Part shown: in pieces, positions 1 through 8,345 of the stretch
Layout: each line of letters begins with the position of its first letter
How positions within the stretch are numbered: position 1 is the first letter of the stretch
Origin: Candidatus Tectimicrobiota bacterium
GTDB taxonomy: Bacteria; UBA8248; JACPRG01
Length of the DNA stretch: 58,294 bases
Direction of reading: 5' to 3'
Assembly (NCBI GenBank): GCA_016190025.1
Contig: JACPRG010000002.1
Location: 1 to 58,294 of the forward strand
Program-made: the position numbers and the translations under genes
Notes under the pieces: generated by a model
Seen by the model: the letters and a program-made list of their open reading frames with translations, nothing else
What the model was told of the DNA's origin: nothing
Databases searched by the model: none

Positions 1-186
1 GCCATGACGAAGGTCTTCGTCTCGGAGGCCGCCTTCAAGGTCTGCCACCTGGCCATGGAGATCTGGGGGGGCATGGGCTACATGACGGACGCCCCCATCG
101 AGAAGTGCCTGCGGGACGCGGCGTCCTTCTTCCACTCCGACGGCACCAACCAGATGCAGCGCCTCAAGTCGGCCAGGCTGCTCTGA
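1..186 (+). CDS. Acyl-CoA dehydrogenase, C-terminal fragment
   Basis: Only the last 61 residues are in the window; the reading frame is open to base 1, so the gene begins upstream. The tail has the family's conserved C-terminal layout: an IWGGMGYM stretch followed by a region in which the flavin-binding helix ends in DGTNQMQRL. Acyl-CoA dehydrogenases are soluble flavoproteins that oxidise acyl-CoA thioesters to the 2,3-enoyl-CoA and pass electrons to ETF. Substrate cannot be told from this fragment. The downstream neighbour is a 4-hydroxybenzoyl-CoA-reductase-like enzyme, so an aromatic or alicyclic acyl-CoA is a reasonable but unproven guess. Confidence 0.85.
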   Translation, partial: AMTKVFVSEAAFKVCHLAMEIWGGMGYMTDAPIEKCLRDAASFFHSDGTNQMQRLKSARLL

Positions 187-458
187 CCGGCCAGCCGGGC
201 GGCCCGATTCAAACGAGCCGTCCACGCGGCAGTCCAAGCGCTCAAGTCTTCGCGCCTGAAACGATCGACCCTCGGAGGCCGGCGGCCCTCCGTTGAACTG
301 CGCCCGGTTTCGGGAAACCGGCAAGAGATGTCCGCAAATCACCCGAAAGCTGATCCAGATCATGGCCGCCACCGGGCTTTCACGGGATTATTGATCCGCA
401 GGACTTTTGAGACCCGTGAAGGAGAAACAAGAAAACCCCTGAAGGGAAGCGCGAGCCC

Positions 459-944
459 ATGTCCGCCCCATTTTCCCTTTGTCCCATTGAACTGCGGGTC
501 AACGGCCAGCCGAGGCGGGCGCTTGTGCCCCCCCACCATTCGCTCCTCGAAGTCCTCCGGGGCTCGTTCCATCTCACGGGCGTCAAAGAGGGATGCGGGA
601 GCGGAGAGTGCGGGGCCTGCTCCGTCCTGGTGGACGGACAGGTGATCAACGCCTGCCTGTACCCGGCGCTCCGGGCGGAGGCGAAAGAGGTCCTGACCAT
701 CGAGGGCCTGGCCCAAGACGGCCGCCTGCACCCCCTGCAGGAGGCCTTCATCGCGCACGGTGCGGTGCAATGCGGGTACTGTTCGCCGGGGATGATCCTC
801 GCCGCCAAGGCCCTTTTGGACGAAAACTCTTCGCCCACCCGCGAAGAGGTGGAAACCGCCCTGGCCGGGAACTTCTGCCGGTGCACGGGCTACCGGATGA
901 TCGTGGACGCCGTCCTGGACGCCGCCCACCGGATAAGGGACTGA
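459..944 (+). CDS. Molybdenum hydroxylase [2Fe-2S] subunit (HcrC/CoxS type), set 1
   Basis: 161-residue iron-sulfur subunit of a xanthine-dehydrogenase-family enzyme. The plant-ferredoxin-type cluster ligands are Cys46, Cys51, Cys54 and Cys66, and the second, helical cluster domain has Cys105, Cys108, Cys140 and Cys142 (CGYCSPG and FCRCTGY). It carries electrons between the molybdenum centre and the FAD subunit. The FAD subunit begins one base after the stop and the molybdenum subunit follows, giving a small-medium-large operon. Start at the ATG after a GAAGGGAAG purine run. The neighbouring [4Fe-4S]-containing FAD subunit points to a reductase of the 4-hydroxybenzoyl-CoA type rather than an ordinary hydroxylase. 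Confidence 0.93.
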   Translation: MSAPFSLCPIELRVNGQPRRALVPPHHSLLEVLRGSFHLTGVKEGCGSGECGACSVLVDGQVINACLYPALRAEAKEVLTIEGLAQDGRLHPLQEAFIAHGAVQCGYCSPGMILAAKALLDENSSPTREEVETALAGNFCRCTGYRMIVDAVLDAAHRIRD

Positions 945-945
945 C

Positions 946-1962
946 ATGTTCCGTCTTCCCTTCGAGGTCTTTCGCCCGTCCACCGCCGCCGAGGCCGCGA
1001 AATTCCTGAGCGAACATCCGGGGGAGGCCGCCGTTCTGGCCGGGGGCTCGGACCTCATGGCCTCGCTCAATCTCCGGCTCCTCTCGCCCCAGTTCCTGGT
1101 GGACCTCCAGGGGCTGCCCGGCCTGACCCGCATCACAGGGGACACAGGCTCGGGCCTGCGCATCGGAGCGCTGGCGACGCTCCGCCAGATTGAGCGCTCC
1201 CCTCTCGTCCGCCGGCTCTGCCCCATCCTCGCCCAGGCCGCCCGGAGCGTGGGGTCAGTCCAGATCCGCAACGTGGGAACCCTCGGGGGGAACCTCTGCC
1301 TCGACACCCGCTGTTGGTACTACAACCAGTCGCACTTCTGGCGGGGCTCGAAACCGCCCTGCATCAAGGCGGGGGGCGAGGAGTGCTACGTCGTCCTGCG
1401 CGGGGAAACCTGCTACGCCCTGCACGCCTCCGACACTGTCCCCGCCCTCATCGCCCTTGACGCAGGGGCACTCGTGGAAGGGACGCAGGGCCGGGACGTC
1501 CGCCCCGTCGAGTCCCTCTTCACGGGGGACGGAAAGTCCCCCCTCGCGCTCCGTCCGGGCGAGCTCGTCCTGGAGGTTCAGATTCCCGCGGCGTCCCTTT
1601 CCCGGCGAGGGGTGTACGTCAAATACGCACCCAAGGCGACCATCGCGTTCCCCCTGGTCTCGACGGCCGTGGCCCTGGAGATCGACCCGAGCGGGCGGAC
1701 CTGCCGGAAGGCACGGGTCGTGATCGGCGGCGTGGCCTCCGCGCCCCTGCGCGCCCACGGGGCCGAAAATCTTCTGTGCGCTCTCGCGGCGGAAGACGGC
1801 GAGGGAATCGCAGAGGCGGCCCGCGCCGCTTCTCGGGAGGTGAAGATCTACTCCGACGTGAACGCCGCCGCCGGCTACAAGCGGGAGATGATCCGGGTCC
1901 TCACCGAGCAAGCGGTCCGGGCGGCCTTCCGCCCAGAGAACCCCCCGATGGAGGACGGCTGA
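946..1962 (+). CDS. FAD subunit with extra [4Fe-4S] insert (4-hydroxybenzoyl-CoA reductase beta type)
   Basis: 338-residue FAD-binding subunit of the molybdo-flavoenzyme family. The FAD motifs are LAGGSDL near residue 31 and the TLGGNLC loop near 112. Directly after that loop is an insert of about 40 residues with Cys118, Cys123, Cys139, Cys147 and Cys156. In 4-hydroxybenzoyl-CoA reductase (from memory of the Thauera enzyme) four cysteines spaced 16, 8 and 9 residues apart bind an additional [4Fe-4S] cluster; Cys123, 139, 147 and 156 reproduce that spacing exactly. The extra cluster is associated with reductive dehydroxylation of an aromatic ring using ferredoxin electrons. The two other FAD subunits in this window (35988-36881 and 47760-48644) lack the insert. 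Exact substrate is inferred. Confidence 0.9.
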   Translation: MFRLPFEVFRPSTAAEAAKFLSEHPGEAAVLAGGSDLMASLNLRLLSPQFLVDLQGLPGLTRITGDTGSGLRIGALATLRQIERSPLVRRLCPILAQAARSVGSVQIRNVGTLGGNLCLDTRCWYYNQSHFWRGSKPPCIKAGGEECYVVLRGETCYALHASDTVPALIALDAGALVEGTQGRDVRPVESLFTGDGKSPLALRPGELVLEVQIPAASLSRRGVYVKYAPKATIAFPLVSTAVALEIDPSGRTCRKARVVIGGVASAPLRAHGAENLLCALAAEDGEGIAEAARAASREVKIYSDVNAAAGYKREMIRVLTEQAVRAAFRPENPPMEDG

Positions 1963-1966
1963 AGGA

Positions 1967-4324
1967 ATGGATGCGCTCACCGTCGTCGGCAAGCCGGCGC
2001 CCCGCGTCGACGCCCGTGAAAAGGTGACCGGCGGCGCGGTCTACAGCACGGACGTCCAGATCCCGGGGATGCTCCACGGCCTGCTCCTGAGAAGCTCCCT
2101 GCCCCACGCCCGCATCGCGAGGCTAGACACCTCGGAGGCCGAGAGGCTGCCGGGGGTGCGGGCCGTGGTGACGGGCCGCGATTGCCCCGGAGTCCGCCTG
2201 GGAAGCCTGGTGAAGGACGCCTACGTCCTGGCCCAGGACCGGGTCCGGTTCGTGGGCGACGAGGTGGCCGCCGTCGCGGCCGAAGATCCGGAAACCGCCG
2301 CGCGGGCGCTGGACCTCATCCGGATCGAGTGGGAGGAGCTTCCGCCCGTCTTCTCCGCCGAGGAGGCCCTCCAAACGGGCGCACCCCGGATCCACGAAGA
2401 GCGGGTCCTCCCCCCGGAGCCTCCCCTGACCCACGACCCCTCCCGGAACGTCGGCGTGCGCATCTACATCCGCAAAGGGGACGTGGAGGGGGCCTTCGCC
2501 AAGGCGGATCGCGTCTTTGAAGGCCGCTTCGAAACGCCCATCGTCCATCAGGGCTACCTGGAGCCCAACTGCGTGGTGGCGTCGTGGGACTCCCACGGGA
2601 GGCTCACGGCCTACGCCTCCTCCATGTACACCTCGGGCCTGCGCCAGGACTACGCCGACGTCTTCGGGATCCCCGTGAGCCAGGTCCGGGTCATCGGGAC
2701 GACCGTGGGGGGCGCCTTCGGCGGGAAAATCTCCTTCCAGCCCCTGCACGCCGCCGCCGCCCTCCTGGCCCGAAAGGCCGGCGCGCCGGTCCGCCTCGCC
2801 AACTCGCGGGAGGAGGAGTTCACGGCCGGAAGGCCCCGGGCGTCCTCGGTGATCGAGGTCCAGACGGCCGTCCGGGGCGACGGCAAGCTGCTCGGGCGCA
2901 AGGTCCGCTTCATCGGCGACTGCGGCGCGTACACCCACACGGCGGCCCCCATGCTCATCGTCCTCTCGGGGCGCAGCGACAACCTCTACCGCATCGGCGC
3001 CATCGAGACCGACGCGGCGATGGTCTACACCAACAAGACGCCCATCGGCGCCTACCGCGGCTACGGCAACCCCCAGATGACCTTCGCCCTCGAATCCCAG
3101 CTGGAGGAGATCGCCGACGCCCTCGGCATGGACCCGGCCGAGCTCCGGCTGCGCAACGCGTCCCAACCGGGCGACACGGGGGTCCACGGCTGGAAGATCA
3201 CGAGCTGCGGGTTCTCCGAGGCCATCGAGACGGTGGCGGCCCGCTCGGGCTGGTCCCGCCGGACCCCCTGGGCCGGGACGGGCCGGACCTCTTCCCGAGA
3301 GGAACCCCTCCGGGGCCTCGGCATGGCCTGCATGATCCACGAGTGCGACGACCGGCACGCGAAGGGTTTCGCGGGCTCGGTCGCCTCCGTCGCCCTGCGG
3401 GAGGACGGGCGCGCGCAGATCGTGACGGGGGAGGGCGATTACGGCCAGGGGTCCAGAACCGTGTACGCCCAGATCGCGGCCGAGGTCCTGGCGCTCAACC
3501 CCGAGGACGTGGACCAATGCGCCATCGACACGGACTTCACGCCCTACACCCTGGGCCCCTGGGGCTCCCGCCTCACCCTGAGCGGCGGCAACGCCGTCCG
3601 TCTGGCGGCCGAGGACGCCAGGGCGCAGGTCCTGGAGGAGGCGTCCCGCCTCCTGGAAGTCGCCGAGGAAGACCTGGCCCTCCGCGAGGGCCACGTCGCC
3701 GTGAAGGGCGCGCCGGAAAAGAGACTCCCCCTCGGGGAGGTCGTCCGGTCGCGGATGCACAAGCGCAACGGCTCGCCCATCGTCGGGCGGGGCGTGGAGG
3801 AGCCCGACACGACCCCCCTCGACCCCACAAGACAGACCAACCCCTGCAGCACGTACTCCTTCGCGGCCCAGGTCGCCGAGGTCGAGGTGAACCCCCAGAC
3901 CGGCCAGGTGAAGGTCCTCCACATCCACGCGGCCAACGACGCCGGGACGCCCATCAACCCGCTGGCCCTGACGGGCCAGATCGAAGGGGGCGTCCTGCAA
4001 GGGCTCGGCCAGGCGCTGTTCGAGGAGCTCCGCTACGAGGAGGGGAAGATCCTCAATCCCAGCTTCCTCTATTCGGGGATGCCGCTGGGAACGGAAGCCC
4101 CCCTCATCGACTGCACCTTCATCGAGACGAAAGACCCGTACGGGCCCTTCGGGGCCAAGGGCGGAGGCGAGCTGGGCCTCACCCCCGTCCCCGCCGCCGT
4201 CGCCAACGCCGTCCAGAACGCCTGCGGCGTCCGCATCCGCTCCCTCCCCCTCACGGCCGAGAAGGTCCTGCGGGCCCTCCGGACGCGGCGGCGCGGGAAA
4301 GGGTCCGCCGGGCGGCCCGGCTGA
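1967..4324 (+). CDS. Molybdopterin-binding large subunit (HcrA/XdhA type), set 1
   Basis: 785-residue catalytic subunit binding the molybdenum cofactor. The N-terminal a/b hammerhead domain begins VVGKPAPRVDAREKVTG, and the molybdopterin-binding domains contain GGAFGGK and AYRGYGNPQ. The catalytic glutamate lies in GGGELG (Glu735), where the family places the base that activates the metal-bound water. The CO-dehydrogenase form I active-site loop (AYRCSFR) is absent, so this is not a CO oxidiser. It starts 4 bases after the FAD subunit stop. Together the three subunits would hydroxylate or reductively dehydroxylate an aromatic ring; the FAD subunit's [4Fe-4S] insert favours the latter on an aryl-CoA. 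Confidence 0.92.
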   Translation: MDALTVVGKPAPRVDAREKVTGGAVYSTDVQIPGMLHGLLLRSSLPHARIARLDTSEAERLPGVRAVVTGRDCPGVRLGSLVKDAYVLAQDRVRFVGDEVAAVAAEDPETAARALDLIRIEWEELPPVFSAEEALQTGAPRIHEERVLPPEPPLTHDPSRNVGVRIYIRKGDVEGAFAKADRVFEGRFETPIVHQGYLEPNCVVASWDSHGRLTAYASSMYTSGLRQDYADVFGIPVSQVRVIGTTVGGAFGGKISFQPLHAAAALLARKAGAPVRLANSREEEFTAGRPRASSVIEVQTAVRGDGKLLGRKVRFIGDCGAYTHTAAPMLIVLSGRSDNLYRIGAIETDAAMVYTNKTPIGAYRGYGNPQMTFALESQLEEIADALGMDPAELRLRNASQPGDTGVHGWKITSCGFSEAIETVAARSGWSRRTPWAGTGRTSSREEPLRGLGMACMIHECDDRHAKGFAGSVASVALREDGRAQIVTGEGDYGQGSRTVYAQIAAEVLALNPEDVDQCAIDTDFTPYTLGPWGSRLTLSGGNAVRLAAEDARAQVLEEASRLLEVAEEDLALREGHVAVKGAPEKRLPLGEVVRSRMHKRNGSPIVGRGVEEPDTTPLDPTRQTNPCSTYSFAAQVAEVEVNPQTGQVKVLHIHAANDAGTPINPLALTGQIEGGVLQGLGQALFEELRYEEGKILNPSFLYSGMPLGTEAPLIDCTFIETKDPYGPFGAKGGGELGLTPVPAAVANAVQNACGVRIRSLPLTAEKVLRALRTRRRGKGSAGRPG

Positions 4325-4583
4325 TCGCGGGGGCGCCTCGGCGGGATGCGGTCGAAGCCGGAGCGGCGCCGGAGCCGCCGGCCGTCTCAACGGCGCCGAG
4401 GGCCATTTCCCTCGCCGCGGGCGGGGCGCCCCTCCGTGAGCCCTCCCCGTCGCGCCGGCGCAACTTCTCCCACTCGATCAAAAATGGGGGTACAATGACC
4501 CATCGAGGTCAGGAAAGCCCTTAATTGCCTTGTCCCGGTGCGGGAGGACTCTCTTCCCGGCAGCCGGGGCCAGGAGAGACGCC

Positions 4584-6032
4584 ATGGCGTACCGCGACAT
4601 CCGGGCACATCTGGCCGCGCTGGAGGCGAGAGGAAAGCTCAGGCGGATCCGAAAGAGCGTCGACCTCACCTGGGAGCTGGCCTGCCTCGCGCGGTGGATG
4701 TTCCAGGCGCTGCCCGACGGGGAGCGGTTCGGACTACTTTTCGAGAGGGTCCGGGGATACGACATTCCGGTGATGACCGGTGTGCTGGGGGCCTCCCGGG
4801 AGACCTACGCCATCGCCCTGGAGACCGAGCCGGAGGAGATCAACGAAAAGTGGGTCCGGGCCCTGCTCCACCCCATCCCGCCCCAGGAAGTGCGGTCGGC
4901 GCCCTGTCAGGAGGTCGTCCTGCGGGGAGAGGAGGCCGACCTGGGCCGTCTCCCCATTCCCATCTGGACGCCCGGCAAGGACGCCGCGCCCTACGTCACG
5001 ACCATCGTCATCAGCCGCGACGGCGACACCGGCGTCCAGAACGCCGCCACGTACCGGACGATGGTCCAGGACGGCCGCCACCTGGTGATCAACCTGACGC
5101 CGGGGCGCCACGGAACGCTCTGTTATGAGTCCTGGGTGCGGAAGGGCAAGCCGGCGCCCTTCGCGTGGGTGATCGGCGCCGAGCCCGCGGCCCACCTGGC
5201 GGCCGTGTGCAACGTGCCGTACGGGACCGACGAGATGGCCGTCGCCGGGGGGCTGAAGGGGGCGCCCGTGGAGGTGGTGAAGGCCAAGACGGGGGACCTT
5301 TGGGTGCCGGCCCACGCCGAGATCGTCATCGAGGGCGAGCTGCGGCCGGGCGAGTTCGCCGAGGAGGGACGCTTCGGGGAGTTCGCCGGGTACATGGGCC
5401 CGGTCGCCCGGAAGCCCCGGGTCCACGTCCGGGCCGTCACCCACCGCAAGGACCCGCTGTACTACGGCTACATCAGCCAGATGCCCCCCAGCGAGAGCAC
5501 CGTCATCCAGAGCCTCAGCAACGCCGGTCTCATCCTCAAGATGCTGCGCCACGACCTCGGGCACAACACCGTCCAAGACGCCCACATCGACCTCACCTAC
5601 GGCGGGCTGCTCGCCCACGGCATCATTTCCATGAAGCCCCTGTACCCGGGCCACGCGAAGCGGGTGGGCCGCCTGGTGGCCGAGGCCACGCTGCTGAAGC
5701 GGATCACCGTCGTGGACGAAGACATCGACATCCGCGACCCCATGCACCTGGACTGGGCCATGAACGCCCGCTTCAACGCCGCCCGGGACACCATCATCAT
5801 CGACGACGTCTACACGCCCGCGGTCCTGGACCCGACCGTCCGCATCCGGAACGGGGAGCCGGAGATGAGCAGCAAGCTCATCCTGGACGCGACGGAGAAA
5901 GAAGACGCCGGCGACCTCTCCCTCCCGCCGAGGGAACTCATGATGAAGGCCCTGGAGGTGTGGAAGGAGGTCGGCCTCCCGGAGTTCGAGATCCCCAAGC
6001 GAGTCCGGTCCTTCCTGGACCGCCACTCCTGA
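4584..6032 (+). CDS. UbiD family decarboxylase, paralogue 1
   Basis: 482-residue UbiD-fold enzyme. UbiD enzymes use prenylated FMN to decarboxylate, or reversibly carboxylate, aromatic and alpha,beta-unsaturated acids. The Arg-Glu-Glu catalytic triad is recognisable as Arg158 (ATYRTM) with Glu261 and Glu266 (EGRFGE). The start is the ATG at 4584, giving [10 protein letters not shown], the usual family N-terminus, with GGAGAG eight bases upstream; an in-frame start at 4530 would add 18 unlikely residues. It follows the reductase operon after 259 bases and is closed by a strong terminator at 6083-6114. A TACAAT hexamer at 4491-4496 is the only promoter-like hint upstream. Less similar to paralogues 3 and 4 than those are to each other. 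Confidence 0.92.
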   Translation: MAYRDIRAHLAALEARGKLRRIRKSVDLTWELACLARWMFQALPDGERFGLLFERVRGYDIPVMTGVLGASRETYAIALETEPEEINEKWVRALLHPIPPQEVRSAPCQEVVLRGEEADLGRLPIPIWTPGKDAAPYVTTIVISRDGDTGVQNAATYRTMVQDGRHLVINLTPGRHGTLCYESWVRKGKPAPFAWVIGAEPAAHLAAVCNVPYGTDEMAVAGGLKGAPVEVVKAKTGDLWVPAHAEIVIEGELRPGEFAEEGRFGEFAGYMGPVARKPRVHVRAVTHRKDPLYYGYISQMPPSESTVIQSLSNAGLILKMLRHDLGHNTVQDAHIDLTYGGLLAHGIISMKPLYPGHAKRVGRLVAEATLLKRITVVDEDIDIRDPMHLDWAMNARFNAARDTIIIDDVYTPAVLDPTVRIRNGEPEMSSKLILDATEKEDAGDLSLPPRELMMKALEVWKEVGLPEFEIPKRVRSFLDRHS

Positions 6033-6060
6033 GAGCCGGCCGGCCGGCCGGCGCGGACGG

Positions 6061-6075
6061 GAGGTCACAGACCTC
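6061..6075. repeat. Short palindrome, dispersed copy
   Basis: A perfect inverted repeat GAGGTC-ACA-GACCTC, followed by AAGC. The reverse complement reads GCTTGAGGTCTGTGACCTC and matches, with few changes, two copies near 41825-41843 and 41936-41954. It lies between UbiD paralogue 1 and its terminator. Confidence 0.6.
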
Positions 6076-6082
6076 AAGCCGC

Positions 6083-6114
6083 GAGGCGGGCGGGCTTTGC
6101 CGTCCGCCTCTTTT
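6083..6114 (+). terminator. Rho-independent terminator after UbiD paralogue 1
   Basis: An 11-bp GC-rich stem (6083-6093 with 6100-6110, one G-T pair) closes a six-base loop GCTTTG and is followed directly by TTTT. Placed 50 bases after the UbiD stop, it separates that gene from the YjbQ gene. Confidence 0.8.
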
Positions 6115-6162
6115 CTCCCAGGCCGCCCCGCCCTTCGAGCTTCGGAGGAGTCAGAGATCCCC

Positions 6163-6576
6163 ATGAAGGCCCACACCGAATACCTTTGGTTCGAAACGAA
6201 AAGGCACCGGGAATACATCCATATCACGGGGAAAGTGGAAGAGGCCGTGCGGAAAAGCGGGATCCAGGAGGGGATGGCCCTGGTCTCCGCGATGCACATC
6301 ACGGCCGGCGTGTACGTCAACGACGCGGAATCGGGCCTCCTGGAGGACATCGAGGAATGGCTCCAGAAGCTCGCCCCCGAGGGCCCGGACTACCGCCACC
6401 ACCGCACGGGCGAGACCAACGGGGACGCCCACCTGAAGAGCCTCTTGATGCACCACCAGGTCATCGTCCCCGTCACCCAGGGGAAGCTCGACCTGGGGCC
6501 TTGGCAGCGGATCTTCTACGGCGAGTTCGACGGCCAGCGGAAAAAGCGCGTCGTGATCAAGGTGATGGGCGAGTGA
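6163..6576 (+). CDS. YjbQ/UPF0047 family protein
   Basis: 137-residue small beta-sandwich protein of the UPF0047 family, annotated in many genomes as secondary thiamine-phosphate synthase because E. coli YjbQ shows weak activity of that kind. The family hallmarks are present: SAMHITAGV with a conserved His, the [15 protein letters not shown] block, and [20 protein letters not shown] near the C-terminus. Length matches the family (130-140). The start at 6163 has GGAGGAG at 6143-6149; an upstream in-frame ATG at 6097 would add 22 residues that do not look like the family. Physiological role uncertain. Confidence 0.88.
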   Translation: MKAHTEYLWFETKRHREYIHITGKVEEAVRKSGIQEGMALVSAMHITAGVYVNDAESGLLEDIEEWLQKLAPEGPDYRHHRTGETNGDAHLKSLLMHHQVIVPVTQGKLDLGPWQRIFYGEFDGQRKKRVVIKVMGE

Positions 6577-6742
6577 ATCCGGGGAAAAACTGCGGCCGGA
6601 GAGACCTCCCAGGGGGCGTCGCCGCGGAGAGGGAAAAAGGTCCCGCCGCCGACGGAGGTGCCGCGCCGCTTCGCGGAACCGGACCCGGCGTCTCCCAACG
6701 GGGCGCGCCGGTGTCCCTCGCGCGATTCCTGCAGGATCGGAA

Positions 6743-6824
6743 TTTTTTTGATGAAATCCCCACAAGAGCTTGCCAAAGTCGAAAACGTGGGGTAAAATAT
6801 GGCGGTTTTTTTGATGCGAATCCC
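6743..6824. repeat. Direct repeats flanking the pnt promoter
   Basis: Two near-identical motifs, TTTTTTTGATGAAATCCC (6743-6760) and TTTTTTTGATGCGAATCCC (6806-6824), lie on either side of the promoter hexamers with starts 63 bp apart, close to six helical turns. They could be paired operator half-sites; no regulator is identified. The rest of the 301-base gap between 6577 and 6877 shows no gene. Confidence 0.5.
6770..6798 (+). promoter_or_regulatory. Sigma70-type promoter for the pnt operon
   Basis: TTGCCA (6770-6775), a 17-bp spacer and TAAAAT (6793-6798). It would start transcription near 6805, giving a leader of about 70 bases before pntAA. Confidence 0.7.
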
Positions 6825-6877
6825 GGAGGGACGCCTCGAGGGACGCCCGCCGGTTTCCCAACACGGCTCTGGTTCTC

Positions 6878-8062
6878 ATGATCATCGGCATCCCCAAGGA
6901 AACCTTTGCGGACGAGCGCCGCGTCGCCCTGATTCCCGCCCACGTTCCGTTCCTGACCAAGGCGGGCCTGCAAGTCTTCGTGGAGACCGGCGCGGGCGAG
7001 GCCGCCGGCTTTCCCGACGCCGCCTACCAGGAAAAAGGGGGGCGGATCGCGCCCTCCCGGTCCGAAGTCTTCGCCCAGGCCGACGTCCTCCTCCAGACCC
7101 GCACGCTGGGGGCCAACCCGGAGGCGGGCTGGCCCGATCTCGATCTGCTTCGTCCCGGGCAAACCCTCATGGGACTGTGCGAGCCCCTCTCGCCCGACGA
7201 CGCCATGAAGGAGCTGGCCTCGCGGGGGGTGACCGTTTTTGCGCTCGAGCTCCTGCCGCGGATCACCCGTGCGCAGAGCATGGACGCCCTTTCCTCGATG
7301 GCCACCGTCACCGGCTACAAAGCGGCTTTGCTCGCCGCGGAGACCCTCCCCCGGATGTTCCCCATGCTCATGACCGCGGCGGGGACCCTCGCGCCGGCTC
7401 GCGTGTTCGTCATCGGGGCGGGCGTGGCCGGCCTTCAGGCCGTCGCCACCGCCCACCGGCTGGGCGCCGTGGTGGAGGCCTACGACGTGCGGCCCGCCGT
7501 CAAGGAGCAGGTGGAGAGCCTGGGGGCGAAGTTCGTCGAGCTTCCCCTGGAGACGGCCGGCGCCCAGGACGCCGGGGGCTACGCCAAGGACCTGGGGGAG
7601 GAGTTCTATCGGCGGCAGCGCGAGTTGATGGGGCGCGCCGTGGCCGGAAACGACGCGGTCATCACCACCGCCGTGGTGCCGGGGAAGTCGGCGCCCGTCC
7701 TGATCACGCGGGATATGGTGGCCGGCATGTCGCCCGGGTCGGTCATCGTCGACGTGGCCGCCGAGCGCGGCGGCAACTGCGAGCTGACCCGGCCGGGCGA
7801 GACGGTCGTGGAAAAGGGCGTGACCATCCTCGGTCCGGTGAACCTCCCCTCCACCGTCCCGTACCACGCGAGCCAGATGTACTCCAAGAACATCTCGGCC
7901 TTCCTCCTCCACTTGGTCAAAGACGGCCAGCTCCGCCTCGACACGGAGGACGAGATCACCCGCGGGACCCTGGTCGCGCGCGGAGGAGAGGTCGTGCACC
8001 CGATGGTGCGCGAGGCGCTCGGGCTTGCGGCCGGCGGCCCCGCCGAAGGAGGCGACGCCTGA
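6878..8062 (+). CDS. pntAA: NAD(P) transhydrogenase subunit alpha, part 1 (domain I)
   Basis: 394-residue soluble NAD(H)-binding domain I of the proton-translocating transhydrogenase, which couples hydride transfer from NADH to NADP+ to inward proton flow. The N-terminus MIIGIPKET and the Rossmann motif GAGVAGLQAV (about residues 180-189) are diagnostic. This is the three-polypeptide form (PntAA, PntAB, PntB) known from Rhodospirillum and others rather than the two-chain E. coli form. The stop overlaps the next ATG by one base (TGATG), so translation is likely coupled. No strong ribosome-binding site precedes the start. NADPH made here could supply reductive biosynthesis and flavin-dependent oxygenases. 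Confidence 0.95.
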   Translation: MIIGIPKETFADERRVALIPAHVPFLTKAGLQVFVETGAGEAAGFPDAAYQEKGGRIAPSRSEVFAQADVLLQTRTLGANPEAGWPDLDLLRPGQTLMGLCEPLSPDDAMKELASRGVTVFALELLPRITRAQSMDALSSMATVTGYKAALLAAETLPRMFPMLMTAAGTLAPARVFVIGAGVAGLQAVATAHRLGAVVEAYDVRPAVKEQVESLGAKFVELPLETAGAQDAGGYAKDLGEEFYRRQRELMGRAVAGNDAVITTAVVPGKSAPVLITRDMVAGMSPGSVIVDVAAERGGNCELTRPGETVVEKGVTILGPVNLPSTVPYHASQMYSKNISAFLLHLVKDGQLRLDTEDEITRGTLVARGGEVVHPMVREALGLAAGGPAEGGDA

Positions 8063-8343
8063 TGGAATCTTTCGTGATCGTCCTGACCGTCTTCGTGCTG
8101 GCGATGTTCGTCGGCTTCGAGGTCATCACCAAGGTGCCGCCGACGCTCCACACCCCCCTCATGTCGGGGTCGAACGCCGTCTCCGGGATCACCGTCATCG
8201 GCGCCCTGCTCTCCGCCGGCACGCAGCACACCTGGACCACGACCATCCTGGGTCTGCTGGCGGTCATCTTCGCCACCATCAACGTCGTCGGCGGGTTCAT
8301 GGTCACCCACCGCATGCTCGGAATGTTCCGCAGGAAAGAGTGA
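8062..8343 (+). CDS. pntAB: NAD(P) transhydrogenase subunit alpha, part 2 (membrane domain)
   Basis: 93-residue membrane protein with three hydrophobic segments (about 3-20, 33-52 and 58-80), including the conserved TPLMSGSNAVSGI motif of the PntA membrane domain. With PntB it forms the proton channel. The gene overlaps pntAA by one base and its stop overlaps or abuts the pntB start. Confidence 0.95.
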   Translation: MESFVIVLTVFVLAMFVGFEVITKVPPTLHTPLMSGSNAVSGITVIGALLSAGTQHTWTTTILGLLAVIFATINVVGGFMVTHRMLGMFRRKE

Positions 8344-8345
8344 CC

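Noticed and set aside
1967..4324. Carbon monoxide dehydrogenase CoxL
   Set aside because: The active-site loop reads AYRGYGNPQ, not AYRCSFR, and the FAD subunit has a [4Fe-4S] insert. The same applies to the large subunit at 33207-35519 (PFRGYGSPQ).
2123..4390. A 755-codon open frame antisense to the molybdenum subunit
   Set aside because: High-G+C shadow of the true gene: Arg/Gly/Pro/Ala-rich, no domain, and completely overlapped by a recognised gene.
4491..4496. Promoter for UbiD paralogue 1
   Set aside because: TACAAT is a fair -10, but no -35 box lies at 16-18 bp spacing.
4734..6350. A 538-codon antisense frame over UbiD paralogue 1
   Set aside because: Shadow frame of low complexity covering a clear UbiD gene.
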